From Chionis minor (taxonomy: Eukaryota > Chordata > Aves > Charadriiformes > Chionididae): a stretch of DNA of 64,000 nt. Positions within the stretch are counted from its first letter, which is position 1. Every line of letters starts with the position of its first letter. A program made the position numbers and the translations under genes. The notes below the pieces were generated by a model that was given only the letters and a program-made list of their open reading frames with translations, was not told the DNA's origin and did not search any database. Where the stretch lies: positions 716,033-780,032 of the forward strand of contig VZSF01008870.1 in assembly GCA_013398295.1 (NCBI GenBank), given 5' to 3'. This document shows, piece after piece, positions 1 to 13,242 of the stretch.

Positions 1-3000
1 CATTTAAATCTGTCTTTCAGCTGATTCAAGTGAAATGTTATCACTGTCCTTATGGGACTCACCTCCATCTTGCCACATAAGCAGCATTGGTGGGAAAGGA
101 GACAGTCAATGCATCATGGAAAAAAAATTGCTCCCATGTGAAAACGTTCTTGTTTTTCTCTATTCACATGCAGCTACTGGAGAAAGAAAACACGTACAGC
201 AACAGTGCAATTTCAGGAGAGGAATTGTCTTTCTGTCCCAGGCGCAGCATCCTTTCACATGTCCTCTGGGTAGTTACCTCCACGAGCCCTGTGAAACCAG
301 CAGAAATATCAGTCTGCTCCAGACTGAAACTCTCGCAGTGTTCAGCTTTCCCTCTATCAAGAGCACCACTGGATGGACTGACATTCAAAGAGGTGTGTGA
401 GCAGTGGTATCTTGTTAGTCTTTCAGTTAAACTCTACCCACCACCACTCAGCAACTGTTAGTTTAGTTACCCAGGTGAGTTGGTAGCTAAACTCTCTTGC
501 CAGCTAGCCTCCTATCAAATGCTTAATGAGCCCGGATGAAATGCTGGTGGGCAGAGACATTCCACTGGTTGCTTGTGGAAGTCAGTGGAGGGAAAGCCTC
601 AGATTGCTCACACTATCAGCAGCAGATTGCTGGACCACCTTTGCATTGTGAGATGCTAAAAAACATGAGGCATCAGCCGTATTATACTGATTTCCGTTAA
701 CTCCTCTTTTTGATTTATCAAAGCTTACTTAATGAGTATAAATATGTCTCGGTGACATATTTATAGCTTGGGCTCTCAAGTCATGTGCCACAGTGATAGA
801 CTCAGCAGACCTCTGGAGCACTGTTCTCTATTATTCTGGAAACCCTAACACTGCCTGTGGTTAAATGACAACATATCTCCTTGACCACCTTGTATCATCC
901 AGCAGTGGCAGCTAATTTGCTGCAGTCAGATAGCAATGCAACCTGTTTTGTTGTTTGGGGTTGTTGGTTTTGTTTTTTTTTTTTAAACTGATAACAGCTA
1001 CTTATCTGCCTGACCTGGAAACAAAGGGAAATAACTAAGTCCAAGAAGATAACTTTTCTCATGAAGTATACCTGCAGTCACAGCTGGTTGTTTCAAGACC
1101 GGATGTCTATGCAGACCCAACACATGATGCTGGGAGACCTGGGCACTCACTGAGTAGATGTGAGATCCACAGCTACAGAGATGTTTACATCGTAGACCTA
1201 CAGCTACATGACCTCCTTAGTAGGACAGGTAACCATTTTCTTGGGAGAATATCCTTTTGAAATGCACTCCACAATGTAGCCAGCAGGGCTATAGCTACAG
1301 AGCATAAAAAGAATGAAAAGAAAGAATGAATGAATGCCCACAAGCAAGTTGGTCCTAGTGCAAATGCATTCCTAGGCATGAATTTCCACAGGATCTCGGC
1401 ACCAAGTGGCTAAATCCGGTGAAGACCCCAGCCAGAAAGAGAAAGTTGAGCAAAGGATTAATAACTAAGGAGACAATTAATCTGAAATTTCAATAATGTA
1501 GGGAGTGTCTGACACCTAAACAATTGTGCTACATGATTAAAAAAATAATAATAAGCACATTGTTAATGTCAAAGTATAAGTGCAATGACCCACTGTCTAA
1601 ATATTTAGTTACATCCTGATGGTAGAAGTATTGTACATAATAATGTCATGCATTATGTCACGCTTGCAGGCAACAGTGACGAAAGGAAAACCTGTTCCTC
1701 TAGGATGAGGGTAAGGATGGCATCTGCTGTACAAAATGTCCTGTACTTTTCTGTACATCAGTGTAGCTGGGGCAGCTGCTCACCAAAGGAGTGTGGCAAA
1801 CCCAAGCCTGTTTTACGGGTGAACAATCACTGTGACACTACAGTGGTACAAGACTGTGGTTATGGCACTGAAAGGGATCTCAGCACAGGCAAGGCGAAGC
1901 CCATTGCCCAGTCATCCCCAAGAAGGGCTGAGATGCTCATGCTGCAGCTGCAAGGATGAGGCAGCACAAAGACCTGGTGAATCCTTCAGGGTCTGCAGTG
2001 CTGGTGCTCAAGACCCCTGTGGTAGGTGGGACGGCAGCTTCCAAATGAGGTAGGCTGTAAAGTGTCAGAAAGCATGGTGCAAAAACTGACCTCCCGCCCA
2101 CCTGTCCACCCGCTGGGTTTTCTGTACAGAGGATCATCGTCCAAGACATACTTACATTCAACCTCATAATCAGTAGCAACAATTTTACTTTTGTCATGTC
2201 CTTGAGAATTAATACAATAAACTGCAAACAAATAAAGTAAACCCCCCTCCTTAAGAAAATGTAATTTAGACATCATATTCAAATGAATAAATCATTCCTG
2301 AAAGGCAGAAACAATATTACTGTTGAATTAGTGCTGGATGTTCTTTTGTTAAATTGTATACAATCAGAGCAAGGTGCCAAATTGCCAACTAACTGTCTGG
2401 AGGTCGATTTTTAAATTCACGGATGAGCTAATGCATTTGTGGCAGTGATCATAAAGGGAGGAGTTCACCTTGCATTAGCCTTGACTCATAACTATAAATC
2501 TACAATGTTACCAGAAATAGATGTCCTATTTCTTGTCATTGATCTGCAAGCCATAATTTAAACATTTACATGTTCTAATGTTGAGCCTTCCAATAGCCCG
2601 AAACATCTCTCCCCAGGGAATGCTCACGACAAGGACAGGGACTGTAAAAATAAGAGCATCTTCAGTACAAAGTGGAAAACTTCAGCATCCTGAAGTTTAT
2701 CAAAAGTCTCATAAGTCAATGAGAAGCAAAACTGAAAGATAAATGGATATTGATAAGGGTCAAATGAGGACATGACAGAAGTAAAACAAGTGTACGCTAG
2801 ATTATAGTGTTCATGGCAAAAGAAACTAGAAGTAAAAGAATTCTGCACAGCTATTAAGCAAAAAAGCTGAAGAAATTGCTATAAAATTAAGTGGTATATT
2901 ATTCCCTTATATTTTAGCAGAACTAAGATTGTTACTATATAGTCATTCACTAACAGAAAAATCAGAGAAATGTTATTCCACTTGAAGTAATGTTATGTGT

Positions 3001-5224
3001 TTCCCTGAAATTGATATTTTAAACAAATATGTATGGGAAATGAATGAGTCACCAGTTATGAAAACATGTATTCATTCAGGTGAAGCAAAGCACATAGCAA
3101 ATCTAAAGCAAATGGTTTCAAGGCTGTTGTGTGACTGAACTGACATAATTTCTAGAGAACATGGAAGAGTGCATAGGTTAATTTCCCAATGTTTGCAATA
3201 CTTCATAGGCACATATGCAACATCTTGCCTCTTTCTTGTGAAGTGCTCCTCTTCCTAAAGTGTGGAAATTGCTGTTAGACAGCTAATTAAACCAGTGTGG
3301 TATGTCCAAACATCAGAGCAAAATGTCCGAATGCCAATGTGAGTCTTGAGGTGTTTTGAACCCTACCATTTCTAACGCAACTATTTCAGACACCATTTCA
3401 GAGAGATGGTGCAACAAGAAGCATAAGAAAACCTGCAAGCAGCTTATTGCTGTATTTTAGTGAGTTTTAAATGTCACAGTTTTTATATCCATTTGGATAT
3501 CTACTGCTCCTTGTAATTTCGTTTTTTCTATAATCTGCAGCAGAATTGTGCTAAGCAGGTCAGGACTGTTCTGTTGAGGCCTTTAACTGAGGCCAATAAA
3601 TAGACAAAGATAGAATTTTTGAAAGAGTTGTGAAATCCAATAAGATTTTGTGGTATTTCACCATGAGGCCACTTATGAACATCAGTTTTGCAGATCTAAT
3701 GCCTACGCGACTTCATTTTGTCATTTGCCTTCTGTTGTAATGGCAAATCAGTAGAACACAACTCTCTACCTTCTTGTTCAGATATACCTGGAATGCAGCA
3801 CTTTGACCTGTCAGCTTTTAATAGCCTGTAATTTTTAATCAAATTGCTTGTTAATGGTTTCTGGTTTGCTACCTCTTTCATACAGTTAGTTGCACACACA
3901 AAAATGAAGAAATGTCCATGTATGCAATGGTACATCACTTGTTCAAATAGCCCTAGTTTATATTTAAATTCTTCTCATCCTCTCTTCAGATATAAACACA
4001 TACATAAATTTGTTGTTTAAATTCCTTGCTCAATGGGGTAATAATTATACTATTTTTATATTGGTGGAAGGAATAATTCACTGTGTCTGCTTTTACCTCT
4101 GAGGCCAGCATGCTCCAGGGGGTACTCCCTCGGTGGTAGCCTTGAGAAGTCCTGCGGACTAGGGGACCTGTAGGACCATGACCCTGTCCTTCCTTGCCCC
4201 CACACCTGGGCTCCACCTAATGAAAACTCAAGCTCAAAATCTTTGGGGAGCTTCAAGGACACAAATCTTATTCCCCTGTTCTGGGATCAGGAAATCCATT
4301 CCAGGACCAGGGACGCACATGCGGGCCTTAATGCTCAAGTGGAGTCAGCAGAAGCATTTCTCAGAGGAGAAGGTACTCAGTTCATTTTGGGAAAGGCAAA
4401 GCTCACACTGACATAGACTCAGAGGTCACCACTGGCCATATTTGCAAGTAGTACATGATATTTTGATGTAGTTCAGCAACACCCATGTTCACATTTCCTA
4501 GCAAAGGTTTATAATCTTAGGATGGCTTTAAGGGAAACAGAGGGCTTTCAGTCTTTTTGGATGAATCAATTATTTAACGGAAAAAGGAAAATTTCTGAGC
4601 ATGGCTGTTAGCTGTAAAGAAAGAAAACTTCTTCAATTGTTACTTGATGATGCCTTTGTTAATACTTTTAGGTTTTTATATATCCTATAGATTCAAATAT
4701 CTTGTCTTTCTGCAGGGGAAGCTTGATCCTGTTTTATAAAAACCTGTGTGCACTTCTCTATTGTTTTGGAGGGACTGCTTTGGATTTCCTAAAACATAAA
4801 TTCCTGTCTGGGACTGCTGAAAACATTCTGCAGCAGACAACTGATGTCTACCTTGCTCTGACACAGACTTCATGTGAGTTGCAGATGTTTAGAGCTTCTT
4901 TAAAACCAAAATGTAGAGTACTATCTCTCTTCCAATCTCCCTTTTCTAGCACTGTAACTAATAAAGCTCTTCTTATTCTACTTTTCCCTATAACTCTCCA
5001 GACACCTCTATCTATCTTTTAAAACTGTTACTTTAGTGTGTTATCCAATAATGAAGGAAAAAAACTCTGCTTTTATCAGTTTTGAATTTACCACCTTTTT
5101 TTTCATTGACAGACCTTGTTTTTGTTAGAAGACCAAGAGGAGAAAAGCTCCTTATTCACCTTCCTTAGACTATTATTATTTTGAACATATTTATAATTTC
5201 TTCTATGGACTGGCTTCAAAATTA
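1..5224. other. unique AT-rich DNA, no gene recognised
   Basis: I see no repeat family, RNA gene or convincing exon here. A stretch near 35-461 is open in several frames on both strands at once, which indicates low stop density rather than coding. The translations match nothing I know. A T-rich run lies near 970-985. Confidence 0.6.
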
Positions 5225-6070
5225 GGTGAAGCGGCTCAATGCCTTCTCCTACCAGGTGCGGAGAGTCTCCAAGCTGTTCCGTGACATCCTGAGACAACCT
5301 TGTGCAGTGCTGAATCACGCTCACAGGAAGAATCTTTTCCTCTATATCCAAGTAAAGTTTCCCTTACCACAGCTTGTGACCAACACCTCTTGTCCTTTCA
5401 TCCATCTCTCTTTTCCTGTAAGGCCCCTTTTTTGAGTAAAGGAAAGTAGTTAGACTCATCTTTTTGCCTTCACTTTTCCAGGCTGACCAAGCCAAGGCTC
5501 CTCAGTGTCCCACCACTCATTATGTGCTCCCCAGCCATCACAGTGGTCCTCCACATGCTCATTTCTGCTTATTGATGTCCTTCCTAATGGGGAAGCCAGA
5601 AGCTGGACACAGCATCCCACAAACACCTTCACAAATGCCAGGTAGAAGGAAATAAATGCTTGCTGGAAATATTCTTGCTAATACAGCCCAGTCTGTGGTA
5701 GTCTTCACCATCATAATGCTGACTCATGTTCAGCCTGCTATATACCAGTTTCCCCTGAGCCTTTTGGGCAAAGCTGCTCCCTAGTCACTCACCCCCTGCC
5801 TGCACTGTTGCATGGAGTTTTCTTGTCCCAGGTGCAGAATGTTGTATTTTAATTTGTTGAATTTCATGACTTCTTTCAGCCCATTCTTCCACCCTGTTGA
5901 GATTCTTGTGTGTGGCATTGTGAATGGCAGCTCTACCCACCAGCACGTCAAACTCTCCCCCAGCATGGTGTCATCTGCTAAGTCAGCGAGAGTCCGCTCC
6001 TTCCCAGGGCCCAGACTGTTTATGGAGATCGTCAACACTCAGTCTCAGTATCAAATGCCATTAACTGGCA
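5225..6070 (-). mobile_element. CR1 LINE fragment, diverged, 3' half of ORF2 plus 3' end
   Basis: Read on the minus strand this is a CR1 retrotransposon fragment. The clearest part is 5800-6040, whose translation follows the CR1 reverse-transcriptase C-terminal region. It contains a Leu-Ala-Asp-Asp tetrad (complement of 5970-5981), the RT active-site motif that is usually FADD in CR1, followed by recognisable MKFNK and LHLGQ blocks. Toward lower coordinates, 5225-5410 resembles the antisense of the CR1 3' region (the [10 protein letters not shown] / TRGNG part). CR1 normally encodes an endonuclease-RT polyprotein that copies its own RNA by target-primed reverse transcription. This copy lacks the 5' part and has many substitutions and frame breaks, so it is dead. 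The octamer tail at the 3' end is not visible. Boundaries are good to about 30-50 bp. The identity comes from remembered family sequence, not a search. Confidence 0.8.
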
Positions 6071-7755
6071 CATAATAGCTCCTGCCAGAAATATCTTCAA
6101 GTTTTGGTATCAGAGCTCTAATTTTCAGACAATTCCTTCTTTGTAAATTAACTGTATGCACAATACCTTGACTGTTTATTCAGGTACATTTGAGACACGA
6201 TGGCATCAATATACACAGGTCCAGCTTAGCTTTGGATGCCTTCAGCAGTGTGTTCTCCTCACAGGTTCATTTGGGAGACAATTCCATGGTTTAGGAGAAC
6301 TCACTGTTGAAAATTTTGATTTGTCTTGTCTCTTCTTTTGCTTAATGTTCGTTAGTTTTGCCTTGTGTCACCTAAATATTTGCTTTTCCACCTCGCACCT
6401 TCAAGTTTAGATTCATTTACAGAGATACTCAAAGCCCAATGTATTCAAAATACAGCTCTGTGCCCAAGGAATGCAAGAGTATACTAAGAATAAAGAATTA
6501 AACTTTCAAAACCTTCTGATATATTTTTTGGCTCTATGCTGACAAGGTCTGCAACAAATTTCAAGGATCTTTCAAATGTGTTGGTTGAGTACTCAAAGCA
6601 AAGTTCTGCTACAACCACACAGCAGCTCCTATTGCAAAGTTGTATTTCACAAACATAAACAGTTTCTGCTTTTAGCCAAACACGGATTTGCATTTAAGGG
6701 CTCTTTCTGGAAATAACACAAAGTTAGCTATGAAAATCATGCTCCACTTTGGAAACAGAAGGCTTCCTTCCTTAAAGGCTACTCAGTACCACGTATTTAA
6801 TGTTCAATACATTGCTTATTTAAAAAAAGACAGAACGCACCCTACCTGCACACATTTAGTTAAACTTCACCAACTTTGTGTTTCCTTTTGAAAGCCACAA
6901 TGTCTCATGATTCCACTGTGACCAATTAGGATGACAATCTCCAGCTTGGCTTTGCCATTCAATAAAAAAATCTGATGTCCAAGTGTTCCCAGATCTCAAC
7001 ATGCTCTGAAACTAATCATGGCCAGCAGCAGTTAGTATTCAAAAATTTAGAGTCCAAACCCATCAAAATGAATTACTTTAGAATGCAGAAGCAAAGTTTC
7101 AGTTTTTACCCTTTCCAGGCATGGTAGATTTCTAACTACAACAGCTATTACTCTCTGGGGCGATACAAGCACTACCTTGCTTGTGACAATTAAATCCCAT
7201 TCTATAAAGGGAATAAAAAAAAAAAAAATCAAAGAAGGCTCAGTTCTAAAAACATACAATACTGCTGCAAAAACAATAATTGGATTCCCAAGGCACTCTC
7301 TTTTTTATAGTTGTCAGCAAGACACAGGTATGCTACTACCTGGTTATCCATGAAGGCTCATGAAGTGATAGGAAGGTCTGGACATGATACTGTGTCTGGG
7401 ATAAAGTACCACATAGCTGTGCTTGCTAATATTTCGTACCTGTTACCAGCAGGGAATGCTGCACAGAAAGCCAAACGTGAAATCAAGGTTAAGAGCAATG
7501 CTGAACTCAAAGGACCCCTAGTGATAACAGTGGCCCAGAAATCCATGCAGCGCAAATCGTAACCAAGATGGCTACTTCAGCATTTTACCTCGAACAAAAG
7601 CTCCTGGGTCAGGTGCATGCCTTACACACGTTTATGTCGACTTGACAAAGGCTGTTGCAAGTGAAAAATCTACAGCAAATGTTATTCTTCCTCCTTTACG
7701 CAACGCCCGTGTTGTTGCAGGGAGTTGTTTCCTCTTAAGGAGCTTCGGAAAAGAA
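6071..7755. other. unique DNA, no gene recognised
   Basis: No repeat or gene is recognised. An open frame at 7311-7562 on the plus strand (84 codons) has no recognisable domain. It overlaps an open minus-strand frame, so I treat it as chance. Confidence 0.55.
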
Positions 7756-8293
7756 TGTTGTGGTTCAACCCGGCAGGCAGCTAAACACCACACAGCTGCT
7801 TGCTCACTCCCCCTCAATGGGAAAAAACGTAAAACTCACAGGTTGAGATAAAGCTTAATGGGATAGAAAAGGAAGGGAAAATAATAATTAATAATAATAA
7901 TAATAGCAGGTACAAAACAAGTGATGCACAATGCAATTGCTCACCACGCACCAACCGATGCCCAGCCAGTCCATGAGCAGTGGCAGCCACCCCCTGGCCA
8001 GTTCCCCCCCATTTTATTGTTCAACGTGATATCATATGATACAGAATATCCCTTTGGCAAGTCTGGGTCAGCTGTCCTGCCTGTGTCCCCTCCCATCTTC
8101 TTGTGCACTCCCAGCCTCCTCGCTGGCAGCACAGTATGAGAAGCTGAAAATTCCTTGATCTAGTGCAAGTACTGTTCAGCAGCCACTAAAACATCAGTGC
8201 ACTACCAACATTATTCTCATCCTAAATACAAAATACAGCACTACACCAGCTACTAGGAAGAAAATTAACTCTATCCCAGCTGAAATCAGGACA
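7756..8293 (-). mobile_element. solo LTR of endogenous retrovirus, family A, decayed
   Basis: This is a retroviral long terminal repeat in antisense orientation. It begins with TG (7756) and ends with CA (8292-8293). Its opening, a 'TGTTGTGGTTCAACCC'-like terminus followed by a 'CTCACTCCCCC' block and 'GGTTGAGATAAAG', is the reverse complement of the 3' end of a very common bird LTR. The same family recurs on the plus strand at 49015-49608. No retroviral coding sequence flanks it, so it is a solo LTR, the usual product of recombination between paired LTRs. An (AAT)n-rich stretch lies at about 7881-7906. The family's CRE palindrome reads TGATATCA here (8027-8034) and the TATA box is lost, so the promoter is probably dead. 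The flanks AAGAA and AGGAG agree at only 3 of 5 bases, so a target duplication is unproven. Confidence 0.85.
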
Positions 8294-11200
8294 AGGAGTT
8301 TTCAGGAGATGCCTAAATTCAGCCAGTCCCCTTTCTCCACAAACTCCTATCTGGAGTTTGGCATCAGACCATTTTGGCTTGTTAAGTTCTCCTTCCAATC
8401 AAGTAGTTCATGCTACTGTTGGTGACTGTAGCTCAGAGCATGTGGGTACACACAGTTCAGAGACAGGGAAACACCAGATATTACACCAGCCCTTTTGCCA
8501 CACCTGATGGGCGTACCTGGTAAGTGCTGGAGCAAAACCGAACAGCCTAAAACAGCAGCTCAGAGTCAGCTGCTGGGGGACTTGCAAGAAACTTTTCCAA
8601 AAGGGCTACACTGCAGCGCAGGAGTGCTTGGCGCTCTGGTGTTTTGCCTCTGTTTTCCTTCCATGTCCTTTAGCAAAACTGGATGGAATTGTGCTGTTTA
8701 TTTCCAGGGCAGGGACAGGAAAAAAAAAATGGTCAAAATGAATCACACCAATGGTTCATCTCATCACTCCTGGCTGCCCACAGAAGTCTCTGCTTCATCT
8801 GAGAACGTTAATCGTACTTCTGCCTTCTCAACACATCCATTTTAGGTGAGAGAAAAAACTAATCTAAAATATATTTTTGCTATCTGGCAATAAATTATCT
8901 CTGGTTTTACTGTTACACCATTGGTCTCCTTCATAGTTTATGGTATGACTTGATTTACAGTATTCATAATGTCACTAAATAGACTTGCAGCTCTGACCTA
9001 TAAATATTGAGCTATGTGGCTTCTTCATTTATAAACAGAGTTGATGATGAGACCAAATTGGATAAAGTGTTGTGGGCTGCAGGAGGTGTGAACTGAAGCG
9101 CTATCAGTCTGCCTTCCTAATCTAATCTTAATATTTATCACTCTGCTAGAGAGAAGTCCCATCCCTTCACAATATCTGCATTGCAAAGCTTTTAAATTTT
9201 TAACGTTTCCCCTGAACAGTTATATTGTCCCCTTTATATGAAAGGTGACAAGGAGGTATGAAGGATGTAAAAGTTGACCAATGTCAATAAATTCACCATT
9301 CATTTGAATGGGGAGAAGAAAGGCACACTTTAAAAGTTACTTTCCATGAATTATTTCAAAATCTGTCCAGAAAGAGAGAAGCTCTTATTTTTATTCAAGA
9401 TTTACTTATGCTACAGTGTATTTTCCCACTAAAAGCATGAGGAACATCTTTATTTCCCAGAAAATGGCCATTGCATTCATCATTTTCAGCACTAACTCCA
9501 TACTATAGTGGTGACCATCCCTTGCCTGATATTAGTAAGGACTCCAAAATATTTAAGAAATGAACGAGAGAAAAGAATGGCAAAAATTCCAGCTTTACTG
9601 GATTTTAATGCCTGTTTTAAAAACCTGTGGGAATAGACATTATATGACAATGTGAAGGGCTGTAAAAGCTTTCCTGCTACTGGCCTAAGAAATGTCACTA
9701 ATGAGTAATGCAACCAACTCAAACTCGTAATAAAATTTTTACAGCATTATAGGTTCTTTTTAACTACACGTTATCTGTAGTTCTTCAAACCATCTGCCAA
9801 CACTGAGGTTTTAGAAAAAGGGGGCTTATAGAAATTGGGTACCATTTAGTAATCTTATGCCAGCAGCTACCGACTGGAAGAAATCATTGCACACAGGAGG
9901 GAGGCAGCTCAGAAACATCATGTTTGGATATACGATTCGCTCTCAAAAAACACTGAAACTTGAGAGGCTCGACTCAAATTACTGCCATCCCTGGCAGACC
10001 TTTTAACCACTCTCTTCTCTGTCCGTGCAGCAAGGGTAGCAGGGTCTTTAAATGCCAAATGCAAGTTACTGCTCCTCTGAAACGGAAACCTGCCACAGAG
10101 AAAGTTCATCTTTGATTCAGGTCGGAAAGCACACTTGGTTTTTTCAGCACAGAGCTAACAGAGCCCATGAGTGTCAAATAGCCTGAAGAGCATTTGCTGT
10201 AGCACAGCCACGAGCCAGGACAGAGCTAAGAATTATGTGGATGAGAACAGGCTAAGTAATTTGGGAACTAACCTTCCCTGTCTCTTTTCCCATAATTTCA
10301 TTCCTTTTTGGAGAATCCATTAAAACTTCAGAGGAAGTGAGGAAGGAACAAGTCGTTACAAGCCTCTTTGAATTGTCTTGTCAAAATCAAGTCAGACAGA
10401 TGTGTGGAGAGCAATTCTTAGGGCTGGCTCCAAAGATTTTCAGTAGATACCATTTTTCCTTTGAAACACACTTCTGAGACAACTGAGACAACTGAGAGCA
10501 ACTTATTACTTTTATGAAAGTATAAAGCATAAAGTGAAATAAAAGGAGGCTCTCAGAGTTTGAGAGAAGGGGGGAAAAAAAAGAAGCAAAATAATAACTA
10601 AGATGAAATACAGCTGGGGAGAATGTTATCAATTATTGTTTACAACATAACTATTAAATGGCAGCTGGTCAGCTAGCCCAGTGAAGGCTAACAAAGTTTT
10701 CTTCTCTCTCTAGGCCAGTGCCTGGAGTCAGAGGGTCACTAATCTATTGGATTTTCTGGTCTAGTGAAAAAAGAGCAGCCTGTCAGCAGCAGCACTCAGA
10801 GGTGTCACTGGCAGAGAGACACAGATGTACGGCTCCAGGGGTTTCCTACCTTTTTCTAGCTGGGGTTAGGGAATTCGGATTTGAACTGAGCAGAACTCCC
10901 CAAATCACAAAGAAATGGAAAAGCGACACTGTTGAACACCCTCCCTCCGCCTTTGAATAAATAATGCGCTGCTTTTTTGAAAGAAGTTGCTTTGGTTGCC
11001 AGTGCTGAGAACTTAGATCTGTCAAGCAAGGCCGGATGAGCCCGTGAGGGTAAAGCAGATGAAGAGCAGGGAATCTGGCAGTGGCCAAGCTCCCCATCAA
11101 GGGGCAGAAACAACAAGATCTTCCACAAAAGAGTGTTCCTGGAACAAAAGGGTCCAAGCCATAGTTCAGACTGAGAGCACTGCCGCTTGTCCTACCTCTT

Positions 11201-11515
11201 TGATACGTCCTCATCTTAAATAAAGTTGTGAAGTATGTCTGGCTACCAGTGCTTGTCTAAAATAACTTTATTTTAGTAGCAAATGAAATCATGTACATAA
11301 ATAAAGGAGAGCTTGGCCTATCTCACTCAAATACATAAGGTTTGTCGAAAATGAACACCGTAATATTTCAAATATGGGCTAAATTTAGACTGGATTGATG
11401 AAACTGCAATAAGACATTTGCACTGTCTTGAGAGTTATTTACTTCAGTGATGCTTAAATAACTCAAAAGCAGGTTAAGTAAGGAAAGGAAAATCATCATT
11501 AAATTGAAAGATGAT

Positions 11516-11531
11516 ACACACACACACACAC
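11516..11531. repeat. (AC)8 microsatellite
   Basis: Eight uninterrupted AC dinucleotides. This is short, so probably of low variability. Confidence 0.9.
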
Positions 11532-11988
11532 TACTTAAAACAGACCAAATTTGCATGTATAGATGAAGATGTAATAATTTAGATTTCTGACACATGTTAA
11601 CATTTTACACCGGGAAAAGCCTCTGCTATGCTGATTACCTTCATTGCCTTTTTACAGTTAGCAAATGTGTAGAGCTAACAGTGGGGTCTGTATCTGTAAA
11701 GGCTGTTTTCCCTTCTGACAAAAAAGGTGTGATAGAAACAGAGTTTATCTCCATTTTGTACGTGTGTGTTGTGACACTACCTAAGCCCCTTGTGAAGAAA
11801 AGCATTATTTAAAATTGATGTTTGCTCTGCCGTATTTATAGAGAGCCATGTCCTCTCAATCCCCTGTTAATCTCCACACCCTGTTTATGTCTGCATAGGT
11901 GGTCAACCTTTCACAGCACCCCAAAGGAGTACTCCTCCTCGGCTTTTAAATAGATTAAACCAACCAAAAAAAATTGCCTTTCCAGCTT

Positions 11989-12026
11989 AAAAAAAAAAAA
12001 AAAAACAAACCAAAAAAACCCCAAAA
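11989..12026. repeat. A-rich low-complexity tract
   Basis: A run of 17 A is followed by A-rich sequence broken by short C runs. It could be the remnant of a poly(A) tail, but no retroposed gene is recognised upstream. Confidence 0.8.
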
Positions 12027-13220
12027 CATCACGAGCAGAGCACAATGAGAATTTCATGCCTTGTGGAATATAATTACAACTGTCAGGAGCCTCCTGCCGC
12101 GTTCATGGGATTTGAATGTTCATTATATAACATCACTACTTAAAAACCAAAGGACCGGCTGTGCCAGCGCAGCAATGAGTGGAGACGTGTCACGTGGCAT
12201 GTACACGTAGAGGAAATGTGCACACGCTTATGGCAATAAAAGCAAATTCAGACGAAGGGAAGGGAGAGGGGGCAGGAGTCTGGCAAGTCTTAAAGCCAGA
12301 TGGTTTGGTGGGGCAGCTCATACTAACCACAACTGCCCCTTCATCTCCATGTGAAAGCCTGGACACTGGTGGGCAAGGAATGAGAGCAGCCATGGATGTC
12401 CCTTAAGGAAGAACCTGAAGGGTTTTGTCAGGAGGTACCAAGCTCTATGTGACCTGGCAGTTTTAGGCCACCCGCCTTCCTCAAGCAAGATATTTTGGTG
12501 CACCTGAGATCTGTCCCAGGGGCTGCCAGAACAAGAATAGCATTATATGAACGGGGCCTGCTCATCTCCTGTAAGAATTAGAGCTGGCACAGGGGCAGGG
12601 TTACAGCGGGGACTCCTTGTTTGCTGCACCTACACTACACAATTTGTCTGCTCTCGGAATTGATCTTCATCTCCCAGCCAAGTGGTGGGGACGGACTCAG
12701 AGCAGGTGCCTTGGAGTCCCCTCCAATGATGAAGAGCAGCAGAGGGATCCACGATACGAAGCACATAGCCCGGGGTCACTCCTGGGCTGCATGGCGTATC
12801 ATTTTAGCCATCAGGTAGAGGTAGTTTTTTATGTGCAGTTTACTGCAGTTGCAAATTTCTGGAACGACGTGGGCTGTGTTTCGGCCTGTCAGGATGATAT
12901 TTTTATAGTATGAAATACTGGGTGTGCAATGTATGTCCTGACCCATAGCGTGAGGGCGGGTGGGTATTTGAACATGAAAAAATTTGCTATGATAGCATTA
13001 AAGTAGGTTGGCAGAGGGACTGAGTCCAAGGAGAGTCCAAGTCTGGGACAGCCTCTTCCATGCTGCCCACTGGAAGTAGTCCCTGGGCTCGGCATTCTCT
13101 CAGAAGAAAACCCAGGTTTTTGTTTTCATTTGTTTATATTAATGGGAACACATCAGCTCATTCCAAAAGAGAGTTCCCATAAGCAAATTAACATTTCTGC
13201 AGCATAAGCAATTATGGGAT

Positions 13221-13242
13221 CAGTTCACCCAGGGGTGAACTG
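13221..13242. repeat. palindrome with 10-bp perfect arms
   Basis: The arms CAGTTCACCC (13221-13230) and GGGTGAACTG (13233-13242) are exact reverse complements separated by two bases. Inside, two AGTTCA hexamers face each other with an 8-bp spacer, an arrangement resembling nuclear-receptor half-sites. Function is inferred only from the motif. Confidence 0.8.

Larger units (their letters stand above)
8294..13220. other. unique DNA with two simple repeats, no gene recognised
   Basis: No repeat family is recognised apart from the (AC)8 and A-rich tracts listed separately. The part from about 12160 to 13110 is richer in G+C than its surroundings. It contains a protein-like minus-strand frame, discussed under findings, that I do not call as a gene. 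Confidence 0.5.

Noticed and set aside
35..461. Overlapping 121- and 124-codon plus-strand frames
   Set aside because: Two plus frames and one minus frame are open together and no translation has a recognisable motif.
9296..9311. CCATTCA/TGAATGG inverted repeat
   Set aside because: Seven-base arms are expected many times in a window of this size.
10475..10500. Short tandem of ACAACTGAG-like units
   Set aside because: Fewer than three units; not a meaningful array.
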